DNA of 41,776 bases, taken from a virus. A program made the position numbers and the translations under genes. The stretch is from positions 1 through 41,776 of the IMG/VR virus record IMGVR_UViG_3300037200_000089; one strand, given 5' to 3'. Position 1 is the first letter of the stretch, and each line of letters opens with the position of its first letter. This document shows, one piece after another, positions 1-8,600 of this stretch. The notes under the pieces are model-generated. The model did not search any database, was not told the origin of the DNA, and saw only the letters and a list, made by a program, of their open reading frames with translations.

Positions 1-138
1 CCGGCAGTAGCGGAGTGCGTCCATCACGTCTCCGTCTCCCCCACTAAGGGGCGACGCAAGATATTGCCTGACGATATGGATTGCTTGGGTTCGGCTCATA
101 TTTTTTGGAGTGACGTTGTTTTTCGTATCGGAGTTCAT
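1..138 (-). CDS. Leftward partial gene, unrecognised (46 residues visible)
   Basis: An open frame starts at an ATG on the minus strand at 138 and runs off the left edge without a stop. The visible N-terminus is polar (begins MNSDTKNNVTPKN) and then becomes helical with HIVRQYL. A GAGGGG sequence lies directly before the ATG, close for a Shine-Dalgarno site. A TTGACA-type promoter holding a perfect palindrome lies just upstream. It is divergent from the HTH gene at 232, which suggests an early or regulatory transcript. The family cannot be named from 46 residues. The reading frame is supported only by its start context and lack of stops. Confidence 0.5.
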   Translation of the reverse strand, partial: MNSDTKNNVTPKNMSRTQAIHIVRQYLASPLSGGDGDVMDALRYCR

Positions 139-153
139 CCCCTCGACACGATC

Positions 154-182
154 AATATTGTGCATTCCTTGCACAATGTCAA
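154..182 (-). promoter_or_regulatory. Leftward promoter with embedded operator palindrome
   Basis: On the minus strand TTGACA (182-177) is followed after 16-17 nt by CAATAT/AATATT. Between them lies a perfect inverted repeat, ATTGTGCA - 5 nt - TGCACAAT (157-177). A palindrome inside the -35/-10 spacer is a typical repressor site. The 69-residue HTH protein encoded at 232 is the obvious candidate ligand, by inference only. Confidence 0.5.
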
Positions 183-190
183 CAGATTAT

Positions 191-205
191 TTTACATTGC
201 GTAAA
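191..205. promoter_or_regulatory. Second short palindrome upstream of HTH gene
   Basis: TTTAC - 5 nt - GTAAA, centred at 198. Its centre is 31 bp from the centre (167) of the stronger palindrome, about three helical turns, and it has the same 5-nt spacer. It is followed by a T7 run (208-214), but the AT-rich 5-bp stem is too weak for a confident terminator call. Confidence 0.3.
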
Positions 206-231
206 GATTTTTTTCTGCCAGAGTCAAAAGC

Positions 232-441
232 ATGACCTGGAAAGAAAACCTCGAAGGAATGCAAGCCGGCGAGATCGCGCAAATCCTCGGCTGCTCGGTC
301 AACACAGCCTACCGATGGCTCGACGGCTCACGCAAGCCGCCTGCCTGGCAGTGGGCTCACTGGCTGCCCATTTTGCGCAAGGGGATGCGAAAACCATTGA
401 CTCCGAGCCAAAAATCAGTCAAGCCAGCGAAATCATGCTGA
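232..441 (+). CDS. Small HTH DNA-binding protein (Cro/XRE- or MerR-like)
   Basis: This 69-residue protein has a helix-turn-helix at about residues 14-33: EIAQILGCS, a turn, then NTAYRWLDGSRKPP. This is the pattern of Cro/C1-type or excisionase-type regulators, in which the recognition helix carries TAYRWL. The C-terminus is basic (RKGMRKPL). It lies beside two operator-like palindromes and faces a leftward gene, so a role as repressor or as terminase-module regulator is plausible. There is no strong Shine-Dalgarno before the ATG, only a weak GAG. The end overlaps the next start by 7 nt. An XRE repressor and a small terminase-associated HTH factor remain equally possible. Confidence 0.6.
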   Translation: MTWKENLEGMQAGEIAQILGCSVNTAYRWLDGSRKPPAWQWAHWLPILRKGMRKPLTPSQKSVKPAKSC

Positions 442-623
442 CCATCAAGTCCGTCCCACGAGCCAAGCCCACCGACCAGCCCACGGTGCAGGTCGGCGAT
501 GAAATCTACCCATTTCAGCCGCTCCAGATGGCCTTGCAGCAGGTCTCCGGCGCCGCGACCGGCACGGACTACACCGTCACGGTCCAGCCGGTCACTCCGA
601 CCGCGACCGCGCCAGCGAAGTAA
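435..623 (+). CDS. Small hypothetical protein, Thr/Val-rich
   Basis: This 62-residue protein starts at an ATG overlapping the stop of the HTH gene (ATGCTGA), which suggests translational coupling. The same frame is open further upstream to 315, but that part overlaps the HTH gene and I regard it as unused. The sequence is beta-rich and ends in a Thr/Pro/Ala tail (TVQPVTPTATAPAK). It has no signal peptide, membrane segment or motif. It is followed after 17 nt by the small terminase gene, which has a good Shine-Dalgarno. Function unknown. Confidence 0.5.
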   Translation: MLTIKSVPRAKPTDQPTVQVGDEIYPFQPLQMALQQVSGAATGTDYTVTVQPVTPTATAPAK

Positions 624-640
624 CGGGAGGCCCAAGGACC

Positions 641-1267
641 ATGCCGGGATCGTCGGCAGAGGCGAAGCCGCAACCTGTCGAGCCCGAATCAGCGTACGGT
701 TCCAGGGGGTCCAGCGCGGACGAATTAGAGTTGCTCATTCGCAGACGACCGCGCAACGAAATTCCCGAGAATCCCAATTCCAACGACGGCGCACATGATG
801 TCTGGATACCTGCGTTTCTCGCCGCTCTTGAGCAATCGCCGGCGTGGAGCGTAGCCGCTCGGGCCGCTGGCGTAGATCACCGGACGCCAGCCAGGCGCGC
901 CGAGCGAGACCCGGAATTTGCCAAACTCGCCGCAGAAGCCCAGGAGCGTGCCGTCGACTTGATTGAGGCAAGTGCTTACAAATCAGCGGTGTACGGCGAC
1001 TTGGAGCCGATTTACCAGCAGGGCGTGAGGGTCGGTGAAGTGGTGCGATATTCGGACAAGATGCGGGAGATGCTGCTGCGCGCGAAGCGGCCAGGGCAGT
1101 ACGGCCAAAAGCTGGCTGTCGATGCCACAATCCGAGGGTTGCGCCCGACGCTGACCGCCGAGGAGCGTCGCGACTTGGTGCTCGACCTGCTGCCGACTCT
1201 GGCCAGCTACGCGGAGATCGCGCGCATTGCGGGAGCGAAGCCAGTGCGGGAGATCGCGTCTTCCTGA
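641..1267 (+). CDS. terS: Terminase small subunit
   Basis: This 208-residue protein would recognise packaging-site DNA and load the large terminase. Residues 1-50 are a disordered, charged leader. An HTH-like block follows at about 55-90 (WIPAFLAALEQSPAWSVAAR, then AGVDHRTPARR). Next is the helical stretch with VGEVVRYSDKMREMLLRAKR at 131-150 and PGQYG, a pattern I know from many phage small terminases. GGGAGG lies about 12 nt before the ATG. The large subunit follows after about 260 bp. The assignment rests on this motif plus position. Confidence 0.75.
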   Translation: MPGSSAEAKPQPVEPESAYGSRGSSADELELLIRRRPRNEIPENPNSNDGAHDVWIPAFLAALEQSPAWSVAARAAGVDHRTPARRAERDPEFAKLAAEAQERAVDLIEASAYKSAVYGDLEPIYQQGVRVGEVVRYSDKMREMLLRAKRPGQYGQKLAVDATIRGLRPTLTAEERRDLVLDLLPTLASYAEIARIAGAKPVREIASS

Positions 1268-1408
1268 CTGGCCCTTTTTCGGCTGCGCTTCAAACCGTGT
1301 GCGCGCGAGGCCAGTTCCCGCGAGAAAGCGCAAAAACCGCTCGCCGGTCAACACTTTTCTTGCTTTTCTGGGCATGGCGGGTTGAAAAAAGTCTTGACCA
1401 ACACACAA

Positions 1409-1531
1409 ATGAATCAGTGGAAATCGACACGAAATACCCCCACCACCCGGGTAAGTATTAGTTTGGACCCCGTCGACCGACTGGATCAGGCCACACAACC
1501 AGAGATCGCGGACGACGACCCCGACGAATGA
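1409..1531 (+). CDS. Tiny ORF overlapping terL start
   Basis: This 40-residue frame begins MNQWKSTRNTPTTRVSISLD and ends in an acidic tail (ADDDPDE). It ends with TGA inside the terL start (ATGA overlap), the same junction used by most gene pairs here. The RVSISLDPVDRLD stretch recalls the beta-strand and first helix of ribbon-helix-helix proteins, but the protein is too short for a whole fold. It may be a leader peptide coupling terL translation. TTGACC lies 15 nt before its ATG. The preceding 140 bp (1268-1408) hold only a loose ACTGGCC/GGCCAGT inverted repeat with a long loop. Confidence 0.4.
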   Translation: MNQWKSTRNTPTTRVSISLDPVDRLDQATQPEIADDDPDE

Positions 1532-3570
1532 CCGAATCCATCGACGTGCTTGCCGAGCGGGATCCCGTCCTGGCTGCGGCTCGCCTGGGCATCCTGCCCG
1601 CCGGCGCGTATGATGCGGCGTACGACGCAATCGAGGCGCAATCCCCGGGACGCTATCGCCCGGCGCCGGAGGTCGAAGCGTTTCTGCGCGCGAACTGGGC
1701 GCGGATGCTTGGCGCGGATGAACCGGTGCCCAAGATCGAGACGCCCAGCGTGGCCGAGCTATCACTGGCCCGCGGCCAATCGACAGCCGAGGCCGACCGG
1801 TTGCTCGAGACTTTTCCAATGCTTCACTGGCAGGCGTGCTGCGAAATTCTCTCCAAGGACGCGGAATATATCAGGCCCGTGCCCAACGTGCTCCAGCAGC
1901 GCATGGACCAGGCGTACATCGCGTGCGTGTACGTGCTCGCGATTGCCTGTCGGATGCTGGTGCTCAAGCCGCGGCAGGTTGGCTGCACGACGTTCGCCGC
2001 GTACCTGTGTTATCACCACGCGCGCCGCGTGCCCGGCAACCTGCTGATGATGGCCGATGTCAACAAGCGGACGGACAAGCTTTGGGACATTTTCAACGGA
2101 TATTCGCAGCGCGACGTGTACCCGTGGAAATCGAAGTACTTATATAATACAGAGCGCGCGACCATGAGTCACCCGGGCGGCGTGGTCGTCGAGGTGGAGC
2201 GCGACACGGCGATGGACAGCAAGAGCGGCCGGGCTGGCACGCGCAACGCGATCCACTATTCGGAGGTCGCGCACTATGCGCGGGATGGCGCTGCGCAGGA
2301 TTCCAAGCTGATCGCGGGCTCGCTTAATTCACTGGTGAAGGGCAATAATTCGCTCGCGATTGCGGAGACGACGGCCAACGGGTCTGGTGGTTGGTTTTTT
2401 TCGTCCTGGCAGGGAGCGGTGACGGTCCAGCAGATGGCCGCCGGCGAGCGCGGCAACGGATGGATCAAGGTGTTCGCCGCGTGGTACGAGTTCACGATCC
2501 GGATGCTTTCGGGCCAGAAGCCGGCGTTGACAAAAGAGGAATTAGCTATTGTCAGGGATTCTCCCGATGACGTCGAGAAACGGCTGATTGCGCTGCACGG
2601 TAATGAGGGTCCGCAAGGCTTTCGGCTAGGCACGACCAACGCCGAGGACACGGCCTGGGAGCAACTCGCATGGCGCCGCCGAGTGATCCACGGCGAGTTC
2701 GGCGGGGACGCGCGCACTTTCGCGCAGGAGTTTCCGGCGGACCCGGAAGAAGCGTTCCTCTCGTCTGGATCGCCGCGGTTCGACAGCGCCGGCGTGACGC
2801 GCATCGAGCTTTTGGCCAGGCACGACACGGCGGGGCGGCGCGGGCGACTTGAAGAGCAGGCCGGGCGCCTGATGTGGATTGACGGCCAGGAAGGCGCATG
2901 GCTCTGGGTGTATGAGCGGCCAACGAGCGGCCATTGCTATCTGGGCTGGCTCGATCCCATGACCGGCGAGCAATCCGAGGGCTCCGTAGATAGCGACTGC
3001 CACACATTCGGCGTCTGGCGGCGCGGCTACATGGACTCGACCGCGCAGTACGCGCCGACCGAACTTGCGTGCGCGATCGATGTGCCCGGCGGATGCCGGT
3101 GGAAAGACGCGGATGTGCTGGCCGCCAGGATTGCGCGCGTGCTACGGTGGTATGGTGACTGCATGATCGTGCCCGAGGTGAACGTGGCTCTCGACATCGT
3201 GGCCGAGCTGCGACGCCTGGGCTGCACGATTTACCACCGGGAGAAGTTCGACGAGATCAACCCCGGGAAAAAATTACAGGTAATGGGATGGAAGACGACT
3301 GCTGGCGCAGGTGGCACGCGGCGAATCGTGGTCAACGCGATGGCGGTTGCAATTCGGGAGGGCACGGTGAACATCCGGTACAAGCCGTTCGCGGCGGAAC
3401 TTCGTACGTTTATCACGGATAAATACGGCGTGGACTGCGCGAAAGGCGGGTTTCACGACGACTGGATTTTTGGCGGCGGGATCGGTTTGGCTTGCCTCGA
3501 TTTCGCCAAAGCGTACGCTTCATCGGGACAGATAAGGGAGTCACGCCGCAAGCTGGGAGCAAACTCATGA
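1528..3570 (+). CDS. terL: Terminase large subunit (ATPase-nuclease)
   Basis: This 680-residue protein is the ATP-driven DNA-packaging motor and headful nuclease. An N-terminal extension of about 95 residues precedes the ATPase. The Walker A variant KPRQVGCTT is at 147-155, the Walker B-like IHYSEVAHY at 242-250 (S-E instead of D-E, as in many large terminases), and TTANGSGG (coupling motif) follows. The C-terminal RNase-H-like nuclease has YLGWLDP, AIDVPGG and the closing HDDWIFGGGIGLA (HDD at about 643-645). The start overlaps a 40-residue ORF and the stop overlaps the next start (ATGA). The length is typical for terminases of this group. Confidence 0.92.
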   Translation: MTESIDVLAERDPVLAAARLGILPAGAYDAAYDAIEAQSPGRYRPAPEVEAFLRANWARMLGADEPVPKIETPSVAELSLARGQSTAEADRLLETFPMLHWQACCEILSKDAEYIRPVPNVLQQRMDQAYIACVYVLAIACRMLVLKPRQVGCTTFAAYLCYHHARRVPGNLLMMADVNKRTDKLWDIFNGYSQRDVYPWKSKYLYNTERATMSHPGGVVVEVERDTAMDSKSGRAGTRNAIHYSEVAHYARDGAAQDSKLIAGSLNSLVKGNNSLAIAETTANGSGGWFFSSWQGAVTVQQMAAGERGNGWIKVFAAWYEFTIRMLSGQKPALTKEELAIVRDSPDDVEKRLIALHGNEGPQGFRLGTTNAEDTAWEQLAWRRRVIHGEFGGDARTFAQEFPADPEEAFLSSGSPRFDSAGVTRIELLARHDTAGRRGRLEEQAGRLMWIDGQEGAWLWVYERPTSGHCYLGWLDPMTGEQSEGSVDSDCHTFGVWRRGYMDSTAQYAPTELACAIDVPGGCRWKDADVLAARIARVLRWYGDCMIVPEVNVALDIVAELRRLGCTIYHREKFDEINPGKKLQVMGWKTTAGAGGTRRIVVNAMAVAIREGTVNIRYKPFAAELRTFITDKYGVDCAKGGFHDDWIFGGGIGLACLDFAKAYASSGQIRESRRKLGANS

Positions 3571-3791
3571 GCGAACGATTTACCATGAGTCCCGGCGACG
3601 TGGACTACGTAGAGATACCGGGCGACTTTCTCTGGGATGATGGTCATCCGGTCCGGTTCCAGGTCATCCGTTTAGGTGCGCGCGTAATATTTGCTCCGGT
3701 TTACTCGTCTGACCCGGGCTACGCAGCGGCGCCAATCGAAGAGGGCCGGCACATTGATCGAATCGACATTGCGAGGCGGCCGATGCCATGA
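3567..3791 (+). CDS. Small hypothetical protein after terL
   Basis: This 74-residue protein is coupled to terL by an ATGA overlap. It is acidic at the start (MSPGDVDYVEIPGDF) and basic at the end (IDRIDIARRPMP). The middle is beta-like (VRFQVIRLGARVIFAPVY). No family recognised. An accessory head or packaging factor is possible from position only. Confidence 0.5.
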   Translation: MSERFTMSPGDVDYVEIPGDFLWDDGHPVRFQVIRLGARVIFAPVYSSDPGYAAAPIEEGRHIDRIDIARRPMP

Positions 3792-3958
3792 ACAAGATCC
3801 TGCGCGAAATCACAGATCACCTCGACAGCATCCAGTGCCGGGTGGACATCCGGCTGCATTTTGGTGCAATCGAGGTCTCCGGCGGGACGTACGCGGACCG
3901 GCTGATAGCCAGAGCGGAGATTCGCAAGTACGGGCTGGAGTGCGAACTTGCGCCTTGA
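3788..3958 (+). CDS. Small hypothetical protein
   Basis: This 56-residue frame starts in an ATGA overlap with the preceding stop. Its stop lies inside the -35-like element of the next gene's promoter. The sequence mixes helix and strand (ILREITDHLDS, then VDIRLHFGAIEVSG) and ends with a basic helix. No motif recognised. Support comes from the overlap geometry shared with neighbouring gene pairs and a normal amino-acid composition. Confidence 0.5.
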   Translation: MNKILREITDHLDSIQCRVDIRLHFGAIEVSGGTYADRLIARAEIRKYGLECELAP

Positions 3959-3981
3959 CTGATAGCCCGATTTGGCAAATC
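3955..3981 (+). promoter_or_regulatory. Phage promoter, N15-spacer class (TTGACT/CAAATC)
   Basis: TTGACT (3955-3960), 15 nt, then CAAATC (3976-3981). The ATG at 3991 is 36 nt from the first T. The geometry matches the perfect copies upstream of 26499, 27906, 32562 and 35357. There is no Shine-Dalgarno before 3991. Confidence 0.5.
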
Positions 3982-3990
3982 AGCCTTTAA

Positions 3991-5658
3991 ATGGCCACTC
4001 GCTACAACCGGAACACCAACACGAGCTTCGACGATGGGATTCCGCCTGCGGGCAATGCGCGGTACCAGAAAGGCCAGGTGACGACGGTGCCGGGGCCGAA
4101 CGGACCGGTGTACCCGAACGGGAACGGGAATCCACCCGGTGCGTTTCCCTCGCGGTTCGCCACGCCGGTCGCTCCCGCGCGCCGCGGGCTCGTGGATGCG
4201 ACGCGACCAGGGGCCGTTGCGCCGACGCCCGTCCAACCGTTCGGCAATCCGTCCGATGCGAATGCCGCACTTCTACAGGCTGGTGCGCCGGGATTCGGCA
4301 ACGGTAACGTGCCGGCGGGATTGACCGGATCGTTTTCGGCCACTGTGCCAGCGCGCAACGCGGCGGGGTATATCACGGACGCAGGAGCACAGGCGGCAGC
4401 AAATCGAGCGGCTGAAGCGAGAGCCCCATCCCGAAATCCCAATGCGCAGCCCACCGGACTGATTGCCTCGGCGCCCGTGCCCATTGACCAGCAACCGGAG
4501 GCGGTGCGCGGTTTACGGGGCACGACGATTCTGCCTGGCGGCGGATCGGTGACGATTGGCGGCCCGACGCCGAAAGGTATTGTCGGTGGAGCGCCGGACG
4601 TGGCAGCGGGGACCGGCCCGGGGATTTACGTCAACGGCGTGCTCCAAAACAAGCAGGCTGACGGCACGTTTGCCGCTGGGGGTCCAGGCGGTAACGCGCC
4701 GCCCGCATTCAAGGATGGATTCACCGTCGCTCCGGGCGTGCAGACGGCGCTCATCCAGAAATATCCCAGTCTGGCCGTGGCGGGTAGCCCGCAGAACAAA
4801 GCCTTTCTCTCCACCTTGGCCGCGAGCGGTAGCGATGGATCGGACGCTGCGGACATCGCGGACAAGCTTTTTGGCGGCAAGAACGAGGCGACGCTTCGAC
4901 CGGACATCGGTGCGACCAACTTCAAGCCGGTCCCAACTTCATCTCAGCCGCAAGCGTTGACGTCTGACGCGAAAGCGTTCACTGGCGCTCCACTCGCGCT
5001 AAATACGGGAGCGGCGACGCCTTTGCCGACTGAAGGCGATCCGTTTGCCACGCGGCCATTGCCAGATTTAGCCAGCATCGCGCCGGTTGCTCCGAGTCCG
5101 GGTATGACCGCGCCACTGAGTCCGGGCGCGCAAGCCGCGCAGAACGCGAAAACCGCAGTAGGTAACGCCGCGAGCGCCGGGTATGGAGCGGTCGGCAACG
5201 CGCTGGGGTATGCAGCGGATTTTGCAAGTCAATTCGGGCTACACGGGATTGCGCCGGAACCCTTGACGCCGAGTGCGCCCACGGCGACTCCGCCCGTTGC
5301 ATCGCCTCCTCAGACGCCCGGTCTCGTGATGCCAACGCCCGGCAGTCCCGTGGCTGCCGCCGCGGCGAACGCGCAACCGAGTGCCGCTCCGGCCCAGCCC
5401 GCGACGAGCGCGCCGGTTGCGCCGGTCACAAATCCCGTTGCGGCGACAACTCCTGCCGCACCGCCGATTCCGCTTGCGCCCGATGGCTCCGCGCATCCGC
5501 TCATGCCGTTTACCGCGCCGAAGTTGGACAATGCGCTCCTGACGAGCGGCGGCACTGGCGCGACGACGGCAACTCCGAATCCCGACGACGACGAGCTAAA
5601 GCGCCGACAGGCCGCCGCGAGCACCGCGGGCCTTGTCACATCTGGTGCCGGTCAGTAA
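3991..5658 (+). CDS. Low-complexity Ala/Pro/Gly-rich protein, probably virion-associated
   Basis: This 555-residue protein is rich in Ala, Pro, Gly, Thr and Asn, with no recognisable enzyme motif. Residues 1-100 are Asn/Pro/Gly-rich. The middle has short folded-looking segments (KDGFTVAPGVQTALIQKYPS at about 240-260). The last 200 residues are Pro/Ala-rich and end in an acidic-basic cap (PDDDELKRRQAAAS). Codon use is ordinary for this genome (GCG, CCG), unlike the overprinted linkers in the next gene. It is read from an N15-class promoter without Shine-Dalgarno and ends 21 nt before the giant gene, so the two may work together. It could be a linker or adaptor for the polyvalent protein. Confidence 0.6.
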   Translation: MATRYNRNTNTSFDDGIPPAGNARYQKGQVTTVPGPNGPVYPNGNGNPPGAFPSRFATPVAPARRGLVDATRPGAVAPTPVQPFGNPSDANAALLQAGAPGFGNGNVPAGLTGSFSATVPARNAAGYITDAGAQAAANRAAEARAPSRNPNAQPTGLIASAPVPIDQQPEAVRGLRGTTILPGGGSVTIGGPTPKGIVGGAPDVAAGTGPGIYVNGVLQNKQADGTFAAGGPGGNAPPAFKDGFTVAPGVQTALIQKYPSLAVAGSPQNKAFLSTLAASGSDGSDAADIADKLFGGKNEATLRPDIGATNFKPVPTSSQPQALTSDAKAFTGAPLALNTGAATPLPTEGDPFATRPLPDLASIAPVAPSPGMTAPLSPGAQAAQNAKTAVGNAASAGYGAVGNALGYAADFASQFGLHGIAPEPLTPSAPTATPPVASPPQTPGLVMPTPGSPVAAAAANAQPSAAPAQPATSAPVAPVTNPVAATTPAAPPIPLAPDGSAHPLMPFTAPKLDNALLTSGGTGATTATPNPDDDELKRRQAAASTAGLVTSGAGQ

Positions 5659-5679
5659 TCTTGCGGTCACACCGCCAGA

Positions 5680-8600
5680 ATGGACCCGTTTGGAATCAAT
5701 CAGCCGGATCAGGCGAGCGTGCCGGGATTGCCATCGGCACCGGATCAGACTGGGCAAGAAACAGCGCCGTCGCCCACATTCCCCGCTCAAACTGCGACGC
5801 AGGAGCAATTACCCGCCCCGACACCACCAGCGGTTCAACCCCTTTCGTCTGGCCTGATTAGGGGCGTGCGTCCGGTTCGGGCGGGGGACTTGCAATACCA
5901 GCCCGGTCCCGCAGCGACTGACAGTCTGAGCACGGACACTCAAGTACCCAATCAGGGAGTTCTTTCGGCTGATCCGCTTGGGTCATTGCGTTCAGCCGGG
6001 CAATCTCCCGCTCAGCCCGCTCCCGTCGCCGCGTCTGTCCTCGGGCTTGAAGCGTCAGCGAATGGTTCCGGCGTCGCTCCCGCTCAACCAGGATTGTCAG
6101 CAGGCGCACAGCCGTACAGTCCGGACGGGAGGATGCCTGCTTTAGCAACTCCTGGTGCTCTCGCAGGAGCCAGCAATACCGGCGCTCAGCAACCCGCCGG
6201 GACAATCGCTCCTGACGCTGGCGCGTCCCCATCCACGTCCCCATCCACACCCCCCACAGAACAGCCGTCAACACAATTAACGCAACCAACGATTCCGGGT
6301 ATGCCATCGGCCCAGCCTGCCGGTTCCGCTGGCGCCGTTCAAGGAAAACCGTACTCGGTCGATGCGGGCGGCAATATCCAGTTTGCGCCCGGCAAAATTG
6401 CGGACGGATTGCTCGCGGCGCATCAGGATGGCGCGATAACGAGCCAGCAGATCAAGGACTTGCTGCCGAAGGCCGTGGACGCGGACAATGCAGCGGCAGC
6501 GCAGCAGACGGCGCTCAGCAATGCGGCGCAAGACCCGTTGTCATGGGAGAAAGCACTGGCGCATGGAGCAGCCAAAGGCGGATCATTCATCGCGGGCGCT
6601 CTGCCGGCGGCGGCTTTAGCGGCTCCCCTGGGCGCTGCGACATTTGGCGTCGCCCCGGTCGTGGCCGGTCTCGTCGGTGGCCTTATCAGCGAGCACGCAG
6701 CCAGCGCGGTCGGCACGGAACTTGCCAAGCACTCGGACACGATCAAATCGTTCGCGGACGCAGCACAGGCGCATCCGTACTACGACGCGGCGGGAAATCT
6801 GGTGAGCCTCGCGATCCCCGGTGTCGGCGCTGCGCAGAATCTGCTGGAGGCTGGCGGCGTGGCGGCGGAGGACGCGGCCAAGGCAGGGCTATCGTACGGC
6901 GGCCAGATTGGCGCGGGGATTAAAGCCGTTGCGCCAACCCTCGCCAAAGGTGCCGGTGCTGGCGCGCTGTTCGAGACCTACGGGCGGCAACCGGTGGAGA
7001 ACGTGTTCAACTCTGGGCTCGATGCGCTAGGCATATCGCACGACCCGAGCCAGGCACCGACCGCCGGGAGTGTGGCGCAGAATGCGCTGCTCGGCGCGAT
7101 GCTGGCCGGAGAAGGCGTTAAAACTTCCGACCTGCTCAACGTGGACATATCCGGCGTGATGCGGCGCGGTGCGGAACGTGAGAACGCAGGGATTCCGCTT
7201 GATGCGAAGTTCAACGACTCGCGGCAGGACGCAGTCAATCCTCCGCTCTCGCCAGCGGAACAGGCGCTCTATCAAAAGGGCAAGATTGCCGTCGTCAAAG
7301 ACGTGCAGAACGGCGGCGTGGCCGCGCAGGCTATTGCGGGGATGACCGGGCGGCAGGCGACCGATGCGGGCGGCAGGCCGATTGCGACGACGGTTGATCT
7401 TGCGCCGAAGGATGCGGGTGGACCCGCAACTCCGGGCGCGCCCGGTCCCGGTGCCGGTCCAGCGCTTCCTGGGCTTCCGTCCATACCGTCTCCAGTAGAT
7501 CAGCAGTCAGCTTCTGGTCTCGCCGGAACCAGCGCTCAAGCGCCAGGCGCTTCCTCCGCTCCCGGCGCCACAAAGCAAGCGTCGCCACAAACAGCGCCGA
7601 CAGGATCGTCGCAATCATCCATCGAGCCTGTCATCACGACGCCATCGGGTCCAGCCATTTCGCCGCCGGCCGATGTGGACGATGCGCGCACACGGCTGAC
7701 TCGCATCGGTTCGCCTACGGCCTTCGACTCGCTTCGAAGCATCGCCAAACTTCCAGCCGCCCAGCAACTTCCGGCGTATCAGGACGCGATTTCGGCAGAG
7801 GGCGGGAAGGTCGCGCAGAATCTTCCATCAGCATTTAGCCCGGGCGATACGCTCAGTGCCGGGCCGCAGCGCTTCAGCGTCTTGGGCGGCGACGAGACAA
7901 CGACGTTCGTCAGCGATCCGTCTCGTCCGGGCGCTCCTGCTCGACGGGTGGCGACGGCTGATTTACAGGCGGATGTGGTGAACGGGCGGCTGGCGTACGA
8001 GGCGGTTCCGGCAGCAGCAACCCCAGTAGGCGCCACGCAGAAGAGTACCCCATCTCCTTCCCACGCACCGAATGAGTCAACGTTAGTCTCGAAGCCATCC
8101 GCCGATCAAACACCCGCCACGCCGCAGAGTCAATCCAATGAGCCGAACACGAAAACGCAAGGAGCATCTGGAGCGCTTCCCGCGCAAGCCAAAGCGCCAC
8201 AACCACCAGAAAGCGCCGCCCGTACCAATGGACCCGTCATTGCGGGTCTCGACGCTCCGGTGCGGGAAGGTAGCGCGACAGGCCCGGCGGGAACTGCAAA
8301 GCCCGCTGCCGATGCTGGGAGCGCTGGGGCCGGGGCAACAGGCGATGCTGGACGGGTTGAAGCCGGTGCTGGACCCGTAGCGACCCGCGTACCGTTCGCG
8401 CCCGAGACCGGCACGCTCGGCGTCCCGCGCGATCAAATGCCGCAGGTTGCGAGCGAGCACCGGGGTGCGATGGCGAACTTCCTCTCCGCGCGCGGCATGG
8501 ACGTCTCGGCGGGCGAGATGCTGCCGGGGCAACTAAAGCCGTCGCAGGCCGACTACAACCCGGGCAAAGTCGCCAAGGCCGGCGAGATCCGGATGGCAGG

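Noticed and set aside
191-214. TTTAC/GTAAA hairpin followed by T7 as a terminator
   Set aside because: The 5-bp AT-rich stem is too weak and no rightward gene precedes it; kept only as a possible operator.
1268-1408. Packaging (cos/pac) site after the small terminase gene
   Set aside because: Only a loose inverted repeat with a long loop and an A-rich stretch are visible; nothing identifies a cleavage site.
7910-8206. Minus-strand frame with GGGAAGGAG before an internal ATG and a Pro-rich tail, considered as an Rz1-like partner
   Set aside because: No lipobox cysteine in the candidate signal, and it conflicts with the better +1-frame ORF at 8138.
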